Source: Sporomusaceae bacterium (GTDB lineage: Bacteria; Bacillota_C; Negativicutes; Sporomusales_B; UBA7701). Taken from it: a stretch of DNA of 39,090 nucleotides. Made by a program: the position numbers and the translations under genes. The stretch lies in assembly GCA_022839045.1 (NCBI GenBank), contig JALHDI010000012.1:1-39090 (forward strand). The letters are read 5' to 3'. The notes beneath the pieces were generated by a model. The model saw only the letters and a program-made list of their open reading frames with translations. It made no database searches and had not been told where the DNA came from. Of this stretch, positions 1 to 9,669 are shown piece after piece; the stretch's first letter is position 1, and each line of letters opens with the position of its first letter.

Positions 1-12
1 CGACCGGAATTC

Positions 13-42
13 TATGTTAACATAACCTCTCGGTTCTGTCAA
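13..42 (-). promoter_or_regulatory. Promoter P1 with palindromic operator, reading off the left edge
   Basis: Read on the minus strand there is TTGACA (37-42), a 17-base spacer and TAACAT (14-19). The -10 lies inside a perfect 12-base palindrome, TATGTTAACATA (13-24), which looks like a MarR- or TetR-type operator. The same arrangement recurs at 119-148. The gene served lies left of the window, so its identity is unknown. Confidence 0.6.
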
Positions 43-118
43 CAACCTCTTTTTGGTAACTCTGCCGCCGTTTGCCTCGCCTGGCCTTTTCAGCCAGCCC
101 CGCTTGCGGCGACTTTGT

Positions 119-148
119 TATATTAACATAACTCACAAGTCATGTCAA
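119..148 (-). promoter_or_regulatory. Promoter P2 with palindromic operator, copy of P1
   Basis: On the minus strand there is TTGACA (143-148), a 17-base spacer and TAATAT (120-125). The -10 sits in a nearly perfect 16-base palindrome, GTTATATTAACATAAC (117-132). It shares with P1 the TTAACATAAC core and the relative position of the -35 box. Between the two promoters (about 62-113) is GC-rich DNA with nested inverted repeats (GCCGC/GCGGC and CTGGC/GCCAG) that would form a hairpin in the P2 transcript. Confidence 0.6.
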
Positions 149-292
149 TATGTATTTTTTGGACGCCCCGTGGGGGGCAGCTTTTATATGATAGCATGGC
201 GCCGCGCCTACTGTCAAGGGAGGTTGCTGCCTTTTTCGCAATTATCGAATATATTTTGTTCGTTGCGGAAGAAAATATTCAGGACATCGAAA

Positions 293-314
293 AGGCGCCC
301 CGCAAAGGGCGCCT
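293..314 (-). terminator. Rho-independent terminator of gyrA
   Basis: An 8-bp perfect stem (293-300 with 307-314, arm AGGCGCCC) with a 6-base loop is followed on the minus strand by a short T run. It starts 22 bases past the gyrA stop codon. The rest of 1-336 holds the two left-edge promoters and no gene that I can support. Confidence 0.8.
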
Positions 315-336
315 CCGGTATTTTGCCGGCTATCGG

Positions 337-2772
<2,436 letters not shown>

Positions 2773-2885
2773 GTTCTCACCTCTAAAAGAAGTTGCGTAT
2801 TTTACCCTGACCTATATATTTTCCCTCCGGATGGAAAAAAATCCTGCCTAGTGTTCGTATCCAGGGCATAGCTTTTTCCTGCGGT

Positions 2886-4028
2886 TTATTTCTCCATTTC
2901 CCACCACCATAGCAGCGAAACGCAGAAAATCAGCCACGTGCCGCCGGCGAAGTAGCCGCCCAGCACGTCGCTGGGATAGTGGACGCCCAGATAGATACGG
3001 CTGAAGCCGATGACGCTCACCAGTACGGCCACGAAGCCGTATACGAGAATCTGCGCCGGCAGGCTCCGGATACGGCGACAGAGGAGATAGGCCGCCATGC
3101 CGTAGAAGCAGAGGGAGACCATGGCATGGCCGCTGGGAAAGCTGTAGCCGGCGGCGCTGATGACTTTGAAAAGATCGGGGCGGGCCCGTTCGAACAGGTG
3201 CTTGAGCAGCCAGTTGAGGGTCGCGGCTCCCCCGAGGCAGACGGCCAGGGTGACGGCCTCGCGCCGCAGCCGCAGCCACAGCAGAGCGCCGAGGGCCAGC
3301 GGCGCGATAACGGCGTATACGACCCCCGAGCCGAAGGCGGTGACGACGATCATCGCCTGGTCGGCCGCCGGCGTGGCGAGTGTGCGGACAAGCCAGATGA
3401 CGGCTCTGTCGATAAGATCGGTTTCCTGGTGATAGATGGTTTCTTCGGTAAGGTGGACGAACAGCGCCAACAGCAAGCCGCACACGGCCAGGCCGGCGAG
3501 AGCGTAGATCCCCGGCCACCGCTCTCTGTTGCCGTGCAGCACGGCCAGCACCCGGCCGAGCAGGGGCGTACGCCGCAGGTATCCGGCCAGCCGCCATACG
3601 AGCCAGGCCGTTGCCAGCATCGCGACGGTCGCGCCGCCGCCGATAAGCCAGACGAGCAACCCCGCCAGCGGCGACCCCGGCGGCAGGACAAACCTGACGG
3701 GGAAAGCTGTAATAGCGCCGGGTTCGCTGCGGAGGAAGCCGCCGAAAATCAGCAGCGGGCCTTCGACGCGGCCGCCGGAGCGGAGGAGGGCGTCGCCGTC
3801 GATTACGGCCAGCCATCCGTTGACCCGGCCCGAGACGATGGCGTCGCCGCCGACGACGAGCAGTTTGCCGACCGTCTGGGACGGTCCGACGAAGATGGTG
3901 CCCGGCGAGAAGAGGCCCGGACTTTCCTGTTCGATTTTCTTCATCTGAGCAATGGATAGAAAAATGGCCGCCAGTAGCAGAAGCGCTGTGATGCCGGCCA
4001 GCCAGCGGCGGGTCGCTTTGCTTTCCAT
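2886..4028 (-). CDS. PAP2-family membrane phosphatase with N-terminal bactofilin-like segment
   Basis: The protein has 380 residues. An N-terminal membrane anchor (about 10-27) is followed by a region (about 42-110) with alternating hydrophobic and glycine residues, like the beta-helical polymer-forming or bactofilin fold. Several membrane spans then lead into a PAP2 domain with all three motifs: K276-x6-R283-P284, PSGH (298-301) and S343-R344-x5-H350-x3-D354. PAP2 enzymes hydrolyse lipid phosphates or diphosphates such as undecaprenyl diphosphate at the membrane. The open frame extends further upstream, but that part overlaps the preceding gene and has an unrelated composition, so I start at the ATG at 4026-4028, five bases after the upstream stop. 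The substrate is unknown. The pairing of the two segments is less usual than the PAP2 domain itself. Confidence 0.85.
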   Translation of the reverse strand: MESKATRRWLAGITALLLLAAIFLSIAQMKKIEQESPGLFSPGTIFVGPSQTVGKLLVVGGDAIVSGRVNGWLAVIDGDALLRSGGRVEGPLLIFGGFLRSEPGAITAFPVRFVLPPGSPLAGLLVWLIGGGATVAMLATAWLVWRLAGYLRRTPLLGRVLAVLHGNRERWPGIYALAGLAVCGLLLALFVHLTEETIYHQETDLIDRAVIWLVRTLATPAADQAMIVVTAFGSGVVYAVIAPLALGALLWLRLRREAVTLAVCLGGAATLNWLLKHLFERARPDLFKVISAAGYSFPSGHAMVSLCFYGMAAYLLCRRIRSLPAQILVYGFVAVLVSVIGFSRIYLGVHYPSDVLGGYFAGGTWLIFCVSLLWWWEMEK

Positions 4029-4033
4029 CCGCG

Positions 4034-4285
4034 TCAATCGCCGCGCACGTCGGCGAATATTACCGCCGGCGCGTCGACGGGATAAACTTTCGGCTCCAGC
4101 CGCCGCAGTTCTTCGATAACCCATTCCGGCTCGCGGGCCGCGAGGAGCTGGAGGGCCTCCTCCGCCGTCTCCGCCTGGACGATCGCGACGGCGTCGGTGT
4201 AGCAGGACTGGTGGACGTTGGGCTCGTTCATCATGCTCCAGCTGTGGCAACGGCGGTTGTGCCGCCACAGGAATACTTTCATCAT
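4034..4285 (-). CDS. Hypothetical protein, 83 residues
   Basis: This is a small soluble protein that I do not recognise. It begins MMKVFLWRHN and has a His/Cys/Met-rich first third, then a helical segment (ETAEEALQLLAAREPEWVIEELRRLEP) and a short hydrophobic C-terminus. It lies between crcB (17 bases upstream) and the PAP2 gene (5 bases downstream) on the same strand, so it is probably co-transcribed. There are no membrane spans and no clear metal-binding motif, although the N-terminal Cys and His residues could bind metal. The tight packing and good codon use make it a likely real gene. Confidence 0.7.
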   Translation of the reverse strand: MMKVFLWRHNRRCHSWSMMNEPNVHQSCYTDAVAIVQAETAEEALQLLAAREPEWVIEELRRLEPKVYPVDAPAVIFADVRGD

Positions 4286-4302
4286 GTATTCCCCCTTTCC
4301 GT

Positions 4303-4677
4303 CTAAAGCAGGCGGGCCAGGCCGATCCCCAGCCAGGTGGCGAGGAAGCCGGCGATAACGTTAAGCGCGAGATTGTAGAACGCCAACGCGGTTTGGGCAT
4401 CCTCCAGCAGCTTGAAGGTTTCGTAGCTGAACGACGAGAAGGTGGTAAGCCCGCCGATGAAGCCGACAGTCACCAACAGGCGCCAGTGGGGACTGACGAT
4501 GAACCGTTCCGTGGCGATGGTCATGAAGGCGCCGATTATAAAACAGCCGACGACGTTGGCGATCAGCGTGCCGTATGGGAAGCCGGCGCCGAAGCGGTCC
4601 GCGGCCCACAGCGACACTAGGTAACGGGCCACCGCCCCACAGCTGCCGCCGGCGGCGACGGCGACGATTTTCAGCAT
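4303..4677 (-). CDS. crcB: CrcB/Fluc fluoride channel
   Basis: This 124-residue protein has four hydrophobic membrane spans and the signature segments of Fluc channels: GGSCGAVARYLVS near the N-terminus, GTLIANVVGCFIIGAF, and GFIGGLTTFSSFSYET. The two phenylalanines in TTFSSFS fit the fluoride-lining residues. Fluc channels are dual-topology dimers that export toxic fluoride. The start ATG follows GAGGAAAT. It lies 27 bases downstream of the DUF190 gene, a common partner of crcB. I saw no fluoride riboswitch upstream of the pair. Confidence 0.92.
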   Translation of the reverse strand: MLKIVAVAAGGSCGAVARYLVSLWAADRFGAGFPYGTLIANVVGCFIIGAFMTIATERFIVSPHWRLLVTVGFIGGLTTFSSFSYETFKLLEDAQTALAFYNLALNVIAGFLATWLGIGLARLL

Positions 4678-4704
4678 TCGATTTCCTCGCTTTGCCCGGC
4701 CACG

Positions 4705-5052
4705 TTACCGCTTGGGCGGTTTGCGGCCGTATTTGATGACCTCGATGTCATCGATAGTGACCATCCCTTCCTGCACCATGTCGTCCAGAAAGGGGAGCAG
4801 CTTGGCGATATATTCCTCGCTGTCGACGATCTCCACGAGCACCGGGAGATCGGACGAAAGATCGACAATCCTCGCCGTATGGATGCGGCTGTTGGCACCG
4901 TAGCCTTCAAGGCCGCGGAAAACCGTTGCCCCTGCCATATCCAGTTCCTTGGCCTTGCGGACAAGGGCGTGGTAGAGCGGCAGGCCCTGCCATTTATCGG
5001 CCTCGCCGACATAGATGCGCAGCCGTTTGGCTATACTTGTGATTTTCGGCAT
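4705..5052 (-). CDS. DUF190 family protein, PII-like, partner of CrcB
   Basis: The 115-residue protein matches DUF190: KRLRIYVGEADKWQGLPLYHALVRKAKELDMAGATVFRGLEGYG, then IVDLSSDLPVLVEIVDSEEYIAKLLPFLDDMV and a C-terminal basic tail. The family has a PII-like ferredoxin fold and frequently neighbours crcB, which suggests a regulatory role in fluoride resistance. The biochemistry is unproven. It has a strong ribosome binding site (AAGGGGGCGAT). It is the first gene of the run DUF190-crcB-83aa-PAP2. Confidence 0.9.
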   Translation of the reverse strand: MPKITSIAKRLRIYVGEADKWQGLPLYHALVRKAKELDMAGATVFRGLEGYGANSRIHTARIVDLSSDLPVLVEIVDSEEYIAKLLPFLDDMVQEGMVTIDDIEVIKYGRKPPKR

Positions 5053-5178
5053 TTTATCGCCCCCTTGCTTGCTCTATCTCTCTATTTCTTTTCCCCGGGC
5101 AAGTTTCCTCCCGAAACAAAGGATATTCTTTTCCTGGGCACGAATGGTAATACTATCCCCCTATGACCGGAGGGTACT

Positions 5179-5343
5179 ATGGAAAGACTCACCTGCCCGC
5201 TCATCGAGTTCGGCTGCCGGCGGGAACGCTGCGCCTGGTGGGACGAACAGGCTCGGGAGTGCGCCGTCTTGACCGCCGTGCGAACCCTGAAGGATATCAG
5301 GGGCTCGCTCGCACGGACGGCTCCGGAGAAACGTGAAAAGTAA
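5179..5343 (+). CDS. Small Cys-rich protein, 54 residues
   Basis: A short frame begins MERLTCPLIEFGC and ends at TAA. The ATG follows GGAGGG at ideal spacing, and a strong terminator begins 13 bases after the stop. Four cysteines (6, 13, 18, 28; C-x6-C-x4-C-x9-C) with a CAWW segment suggest a small metal- or Fe-S-binding protein. The C-terminus is basic. No function can be named. It lies head-to-head with the DUF190 gene. It is also antisense to the abnormal C-terminal tail of the radical SAM frame, which supports the view that the tail is not natural. Confidence 0.7.
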   Translation: MERLTCPLIEFGCRRERCAWWDEQARECAVLTAVRTLKDIRGSLARTAPEKREK

Positions 5344-5356
5344 ACACTTCCGGGCG

Positions 5357-5394
5357 GCGGAAAAACTCTGGGCAACTGCCCAGAGTTTTTCCGC
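5357..5394. terminator. Bidirectional terminator, 18-bp perfect stem
   Basis: A perfect inverted repeat has 18-base arms (5357-5374 and 5377-5394) around two central bases. Each arm contains an A5/T5 run, so either strand gives a GC-containing hairpin followed by T residues. It separates the small Cys-rich gene (+) from the radical SAM gene (-), and it lies just beyond the inferred original stop of the latter (5404-5406). Confidence 0.85.
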
Positions 5395-5403
5395 TTTCCG
5401 CAC

Positions 5404-6278
5404 TCACAAGCCGCCGGCCTCGGGGGGGGGCGAAACGCCGTTTCCGGCATTGCCAGCAGTTCGTCGATCACGGCGAGCATCGCCGGCTTATCTGCCGGCA
5501 GCCGGCCGTTGACGTAGGCATAGTTCGAGTTGTGATCGCTGTAGAGCTGGCTGGTGACGGCGAGGCTGCCGATGAACAGCGCCGTCTCTCGCAGCGCTTC
5601 GTGCGGGGAAAGGAGGCCGAACCGGCCCTGCCGGTAATCGTCGTAGAGAGGCGTGCCTGGCATGGGAATATAGGTGCGCAACCTTACGAAATCCGGGTTT
5701 ATCGCATTCAGGACGGCGGCGCTGGCGACGGCGTGCTCACGGCTCCTCTGCCGCCCGCCGATGCCGATCAGCACGTATTCGCTCAGCTCCATCCCCGCCG
5801 CCTTGACCTTGAGCCCGGCGGCGATGATTTCCGCCGCCGTCGCCCCTTTGCGGATCTCCGCCAGGACGACATCGTCGCCGCTCTCCATCCCGGAATGGAT
5901 GCGGGTAAGCCCGGCCTCCCGCAGCAGGCGCAAGTCGTCTGCCGGTTTCAGGTTTATGAAGCGGGCCGAGCCGTAGCTGGTCACCCTTTTGAGCCGCGGG
6001 AAGAGTTCGCGGACGCAAGCGAGGATTTCGAGCAACTGCTCCGTCTTCATGAGGATGGTGTTGCCGTCGGGGAGAAAGATGGTCTCGACCTTGTCGCCGT
6101 AATATTCCCCGGCGGCGCGCAGGTCATCCTTGATTTCCTCCACCGGCCGGATACGGAAGGCCGTCCCCTTGTACATCGGGCAGAAGGTGCACTTGTTGTG
6201 GGGACAGCCGATCGTACACTGGATCAGAAGGCTGCCCGCCTCGCTCGGCGGCCGGTATACCATTCCTTCGTAACGCAT
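5404..6278 (-). CDS. Radical SAM protein with C-terminal frameshift at a poly-C tract
   Basis: The N-terminal cluster motif is GCPHNKCTFCPMY (cysteines spaced C-x4-C-x2-C), followed by family features SYGSARFINLK, GLTRIHSGMESGDD and YIPMPGTPLYDD. The fold resembles the COG1032 group of radical SAM enzymes; the reaction is unknown. As sequenced, the frame continues to a TAA at 5082-5084 (398 residues), reading through the terminator and antisense to the small Cys-rich gene. At about residue 283 there is a run of nine C (complement of G at 5422-5430). One extra C would give ...RPPPEAGGL and a TGA at 5404-5406, a natural length of about 291 residues. I annotate that inferred end. The cause may be homopolymer miscall, mutation or slippage. 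The start ATG follows AAGGAGG. Confidence 0.8.
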
Positions 6279-6468
6279 ATCGGTCGCTGCCTCCTTAATT
6301 ATGAACTTCCTGTATAGTATATTCCCGGTCGCCTCTTTTCACGGAGATGTCCGTGGAGGTGATTTTCCCCGGCTCGGGTCGAAAACCCTTTTTCGGACGG
6401 CGGGGGTCGGCAGGATATTATGAGGCCGCCCAGAACTCGGTTATATATGCCAATAAGGAGGGACGCCG

Positions 6469-7404
6469 GTGAACCTGCCAAACCTCGTCGCCTCAGCCGC
6501 CCTGCTTGTGGCGCTGACCGCGGGGTCCGCCTGCGCCGCCGGGCTGGACACCCATTCGGTGATCGTGGACGGCCAGGAGCGCATCTACAACGTTTATGCG
6601 CCGTCAACCTACAGCAGCCAGCGGCCGCTGCCGGTCGTCGTCATGCTGCACGGCGCCGGCGCCACCGGGACGGGCGTGATCGCGGAAACAGCGTGGAGCG
6701 AGAAGGCCGAGCAGCAAGGGTTTCTCGCCGTCTTCCCCGACGCCGTGCGCGCCGATCTTTCCACCCCGCCCGGCTTCCTTACCAATCCCCAACTGTGGAA
6801 CGACGGCTCGGGCCGCGGCCAGAGCTTTCTGAGCGGTGTCGACGACGTCAAGTTCCTCGATCTGCTGCTGGCCGATCTGGCCAAGAAGTACGCCGTCGAT
6901 GCCAAGGCGGTCTTCCTGACCGGGTTTTCCAACGGGGCGTCGCTCACTTTCCGGGCCGCCGCCCTCCTGCCGGACAGGTTCGCCGCCATCGCCCCCGTAG
7001 CTGGCCCATATTGGCCGCTGCCGGCCGCTCCGTCCCGGCGGCCTCACGTACCGACGCTGTTCATCGTCGGCACGGCCGACCCGTTCAATCCCTTGGGCGG
7101 CGGTCCTATCAGCCACCCCTGGGGTTCCTTCACTCAGCCGCCCCTCCTGGACGGCCTGCGCGAATGGGCGGGGCTCAACGGCTGCGAAGGCGAGCTGGAG
7201 CCCGCCGCCGGCCGCCAGGGCATCCGTTCGCTGGCGTGCGCCTCGGTCCCCATGCGCGTTTACCTCGTCGAGGGCCTCGGCCATATGTGGCCGGGTGGCA
7301 TGCCCCAGTTCCCGGCGTCCTATATCGGCACAGACCCGGGGACCATGCCCGCCACCGACGTTATCTGGAAATTTTTCGCGGCCGTTCTGGCTAAGAAGCG
7401 TTAG
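6469..7404 (+). CDS. Secreted polyhydroxybutyrate depolymerase/feruloyl-esterase-type hydrolase (LpqC-like)
   Basis: This 311-residue alpha/beta hydrolase has an N-terminal signal peptide (about 1-24, ending SACAA). Catalytic features are visible: the oxyanion segment HGAGATG (from 61), the nucleophile Ser154 in GFSNGAS, Asp204 in GTADPFNP and His272 in GHMWPGG. The family (COG3509) includes extracellular PHB depolymerases and acetylxylan or feruloyl esterases, so the ester substrate is uncertain. The start is GTG at 6469-6471 with AAGGAGG upstream. A DUF2238 gene follows 9 bases later. The 190-base divergent region before it holds no obvious consensus promoter apart from a TATATA-type -10 candidate near 6441. 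Confidence 0.85.
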   Translation: MNLPNLVASAALLVALTAGSACAAGLDTHSVIVDGQERIYNVYAPSTYSSQRPLPVVVMLHGAGATGTGVIAETAWSEKAEQQGFLAVFPDAVRADLSTPPGFLTNPQLWNDGSGRGQSFLSGVDDVKFLDLLLADLAKKYAVDAKAVFLTGFSNGASLTFRAAALLPDRFAAIAPVAGPYWPLPAAPSRRPHVPTLFIVGTADPFNPLGGGPISHPWGSFTQPPLLDGLREWAGLNGCEGELEPAAGRQGIRSLACASVPMRVYLVEGLGHMWPGGMPQFPASYIGTDPGTMPATDVIWKFFAAVLAKKR

Positions 7405-7413
7405 GAGGCCTCC

Positions 7414-8019
7414 ATGCTGGTCAAAGGCTTTTTCGCCGCCTATCTCATCCTGTGGCTCTATCTTGCCTTCGAGCCGCTGGACCGGTTCGACTGGGTGCTC
7501 GACAATCTCCTGGTCTTCCTCCTCGGGCCTCCCTTCCTCTATTCGGCCCGCCGCTTCCGGTTCTCCGACGCGTCGTATATCCTAATCATCGTCTACCTGA
7601 TGCTCTGCGCGGTCGGCGCCCACTGGTCCTACAGCTTCGTGCCCGCCGGCGACTGGCTCAAGGAGAGCTTCGGCCTCGGCCGCAACCATTACGACCGCAT
7701 CGTCCATTTCTCTTTCGGTTTGCTGCTCGCTTACCCGCTCAAAGAGTGGCTGGAACGGGTGGCGAAGGTGGCGCCGCCCTGGCCGTATTTCTTCTCCCCT
7801 CTCCTGCTCGTCGCCGTAAGCGCTATTTTCGAGTGCATCGAGGCCATCGTCGTGGAGGTGGTCAACCCCGAACTCGGGATGATCTTCCTCGGCGCTCAGG
7901 GCGACATCTGGGATGCCCAGAAGGACATCATCGTCGCCCTGTACGGCGGCGCCCTAGCGATGGCCGCCGCCCGCCTGGCGGAGGCGAAGCCCGCGCCACC
8001 CAAAAACCTTGATTTTTGA
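7414..8019 (+). CDS. DUF2238 (YjdF-like) integral membrane protein
   Basis: This is a 201-residue membrane protein with about six hydrophobic segments. It carries the DUF2238 signatures: a polar loop with HWSYSFVPAGDWL, then RNHYDRIVHFSFGLLLAYPL, FECIEAIVVEV, and near the end GAQGDIWDAQKDI. Conserved His, Asp and Glu residues face one side of the membrane in this family, but no function has been established to my knowledge. The gene lies 9 bases after the esterase and 12 bases before the PatB-type lyase, so the three probably form one operon. Confidence 0.88.
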   Translation: MLVKGFFAAYLILWLYLAFEPLDRFDWVLDNLLVFLLGPPFLYSARRFRFSDASYILIIVYLMLCAVGAHWSYSFVPAGDWLKESFGLGRNHYDRIVHFSFGLLLAYPLKEWLERVAKVAPPWPYFFSPLLLVAVSAIFECIEAIVVEVVNPELGMIFLGAQGDIWDAQKDIIVALYGGALAMAAARLAEAKPAPPKNLDF

Positions 8020-8031
8020 GGAGGCTTCAGT

Positions 8032-9207
8032 TTGAGTTACAACTTCGACGCAATCATCGAACGCCGCGGCACCGGCTGCGAAAAATGGGACATGCTCGCA
8101 AAAATTTTCGGGACAACCGACGTGCTGCCCTTTTGGGTTGCCGATATGGACTTCGCCGCCCCCCCTGGGATCACCGCCGCCGTCCAGGCCAGAGCCCTCA
8201 ACCCCGTTTACGGCTACCATACCAAAGAAGAAGGGTTTTTCCGGGCGGCCATCGACTGGGAACGCCGCCGCCACGGCTGGAAGATCGAGCGCGACTGGGT
8301 GGTGAACACCCCAGGGGTGGTGGCTTCGCTCAGCGCCGCCGTCCTCGCCCTCACCGCCCCCGACGATAAGGTCGTCATTCAGCCGCCTGTTTACCCGCCC
8401 TTCTTCACCTGTGTGACCAGGAACGGCCGCCAATTGGTCGAGAACCCCCTCAGGGAACGGGGCGGCCGCTGGGAGATGGACTTGGCGGACCTGGAGAAAA
8501 AACTCGACCCGACGGTGAAGCTGCTCATCCTCTGCAGCCCCCACAATCCGGTCGGCCGGGTGTGGACGCGGGACGAGCTGCTAACCCTCGGAAATATCTG
8601 CCTGCGGCACGGCATCACCATTCTCGCCGACGAGATCCACTGCGACCTGGTGTTTTCCGACCACCGTCATACTGCCTTCGCCACTCTGGGGCCGGAGCTT
8701 GCCCGTAATAGCGTAACTTTCTTCTCGCCCAGCAAGACCTTCAACATCGCCGGCACTTACACGTCGTTGGCAGTGCTCCCCGACCCCGATAAGCGCCGAC
8801 GGTACGGCGACCTGCTCGCCGCGCTCGACATCGGCGAGGGCAATCTGTTCGGGCTGACGGCGGCCGAGGCGGCCTACAAGACGGGCGAGGACTGGCTCGA
8901 CAACCTCCTTCCCTACCTCGAGGCCAACGCCGACCTGCTGGTGGACTTCGTCCGCCGCGAGCTGCCGGGCGTGAAGGCGGAGAAACCCGAAGGCACCTAC
9001 CTGGCCTGGCTCGACTTCCGCGCCCTCTTCGCCGACCACGGCGCGCTGAAGAAATTTCTCATCCATGACGCCAAGGTGGGGCTGAGCGACGGGCCGCTCT
9101 TCGGCCGCCAGGGCGAGGGCTTCGCGCGCTTCAACTTTGCCTGCCCCAGGTCGCTGCTGGAGGAAGGGCTGACGCGCATCGCCGCGGCGCTGAGGAAGCG
9201 GGGATAG
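8032..9207 (+). CDS. patB: PatB/MalY-type PLP C-S lyase (cystathionine beta-lyase)
   Basis: This 391-residue fold-type I PLP enzyme of the MalY/PatB family probably cleaves cystathionine or cysteine conjugates to a thiol, pyruvate and ammonia. It shows PFWVADMDF at the N-terminus, CSPHNPVGRVW, ADEIHCDL with the PLP-contacting aspartate (about residue 200), and SPSKTFNIAG with the PLP lysine (about 235). The start is TTG at 8032-8034, chosen because TGAGGAGG precedes it at good spacing and no ATG lies nearby. It converges on an operon containing a second C-S bond PLP enzyme (10589-11722), so sulfur amino-acid chemistry is concentrated here. Confidence 0.9.
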   Translation: MSYNFDAIIERRGTGCEKWDMLAKIFGTTDVLPFWVADMDFAAPPGITAAVQARALNPVYGYHTKEEGFFRAAIDWERRRHGWKIERDWVVNTPGVVASLSAAVLALTAPDDKVVIQPPVYPPFFTCVTRNGRQLVENPLRERGGRWEMDLADLEKKLDPTVKLLILCSPHNPVGRVWTRDELLTLGNICLRHGITILADEIHCDLVFSDHRHTAFATLGPELARNSVTFFSPSKTFNIAGTYTSLAVLPDPDKRRRYGDLLAALDIGEGNLFGLTAAEAAYKTGEDWLDNLLPYLEANADLLVDFVRRELPGVKAEKPEGTYLAWLDFRALFADHGALKKFLIHDAKVGLSDGPLFGRQGEGFARFNFACPRSLLEEGLTRIAAALRKRG

Positions 9208-9216
9208 AAAAAACGC

Positions 9217-9247
9217 AAAGACCGTACGGAGCAGCCGTACGGTCTTT
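9217..9247. terminator. Bidirectional terminator between convergent operons
   Basis: A 13-bp perfect stem (9217-9229 with 9235-9247; arm AAAGACCGTACGG) with a 5-base loop has T residues at the 3' end on either strand. It lies between the PatB-type lyase stop and the GNAT stop, and ends the operons from both sides. Confidence 0.9.
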
Positions 9248-9249
9248 TT

Positions 9250-9669
9250 CTATCTGTCTAAATACTTTTTGAACCCTTTATACTTGTCAGGCGTAAATCC
9301 TACGCTGGCATAAAAGTGGTGGGCGTCCTCGCGCCAGTCGATCGAGACGAGGAAGACATAGTAGCAGCCCCGCCGCCGAGCCTCGGCCTCCAGTTCGTCC
9401 CACAGCCGCCTGGCCACCCCCTGGCGCCTCGCTGCCCGGGCGACGATGACGTTTTCCACCACCAGGAAGGGCTGGCAGCAGCCGACGATATCGAGGCAGA
9501 CGATGCCCATCATGAAGCCGACGAGTTCGCCGTCCCGCTTGGCGCCGAGCAGGATGTAGTCCTCGCCGGCGGCCATGCGCGCCTCGTCAGTGGGGTCGTC
9601 GGTCAGCTCGGTGAATAGCGCCGCCAGCGCGGGCAAGTCGCTTTCGGCAAGGGGCGCGACGGCGATCAC
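9250..9669 (-). CDS. GNAT-family N-acetyltransferase
   Basis: This 139-residue single-domain acetyltransferase carries the acetyl-CoA binding segment VIVARAARRQGVARRLWDELE (R-x-x-G-x-A form), followed by CYYVFLVSIDWREDAHHFYASVGF, a typical GNAT beta5-alpha4 end. The start is GTG at 9667-9669, overlapping the upstream stop by four bases (GTGA), which implies translational coupling to the DapF-like gene. It is the last gene of the liv operon, so its acceptor may be an amino acid handled by that operon. The acceptor is not known. Confidence 0.85.
   Translation of the reverse strand: MIAVAPLAESDLPALAALFTELTDDPTDEARMAAGEDYILLGAKRDGELVGFMMGIVCLDIVGCCQPFLVVENVIVARAARRQGVARRLWDELEAEARRRGCYYVFLVSIDWREDAHHFYASVGFTPDKYKGFKKYLDR

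Noticed and set aside
5053..5178. Fluoride riboswitch upstream of DUF190-crcB
   Set aside because: I looked on the minus strand for the crcB-motif core and its pseudoknot pairing, and did not find them. Only a ribosome binding site and ordinary spacer are visible.
5082..5403. C-terminal tail of the radical SAM frame as a real domain
   Set aside because: It reads through a perfect terminator and antisense to the small Cys-rich gene, is basic and Ser/Arg-rich, and begins exactly at a poly-C run where a one-base change restores a normal stop.
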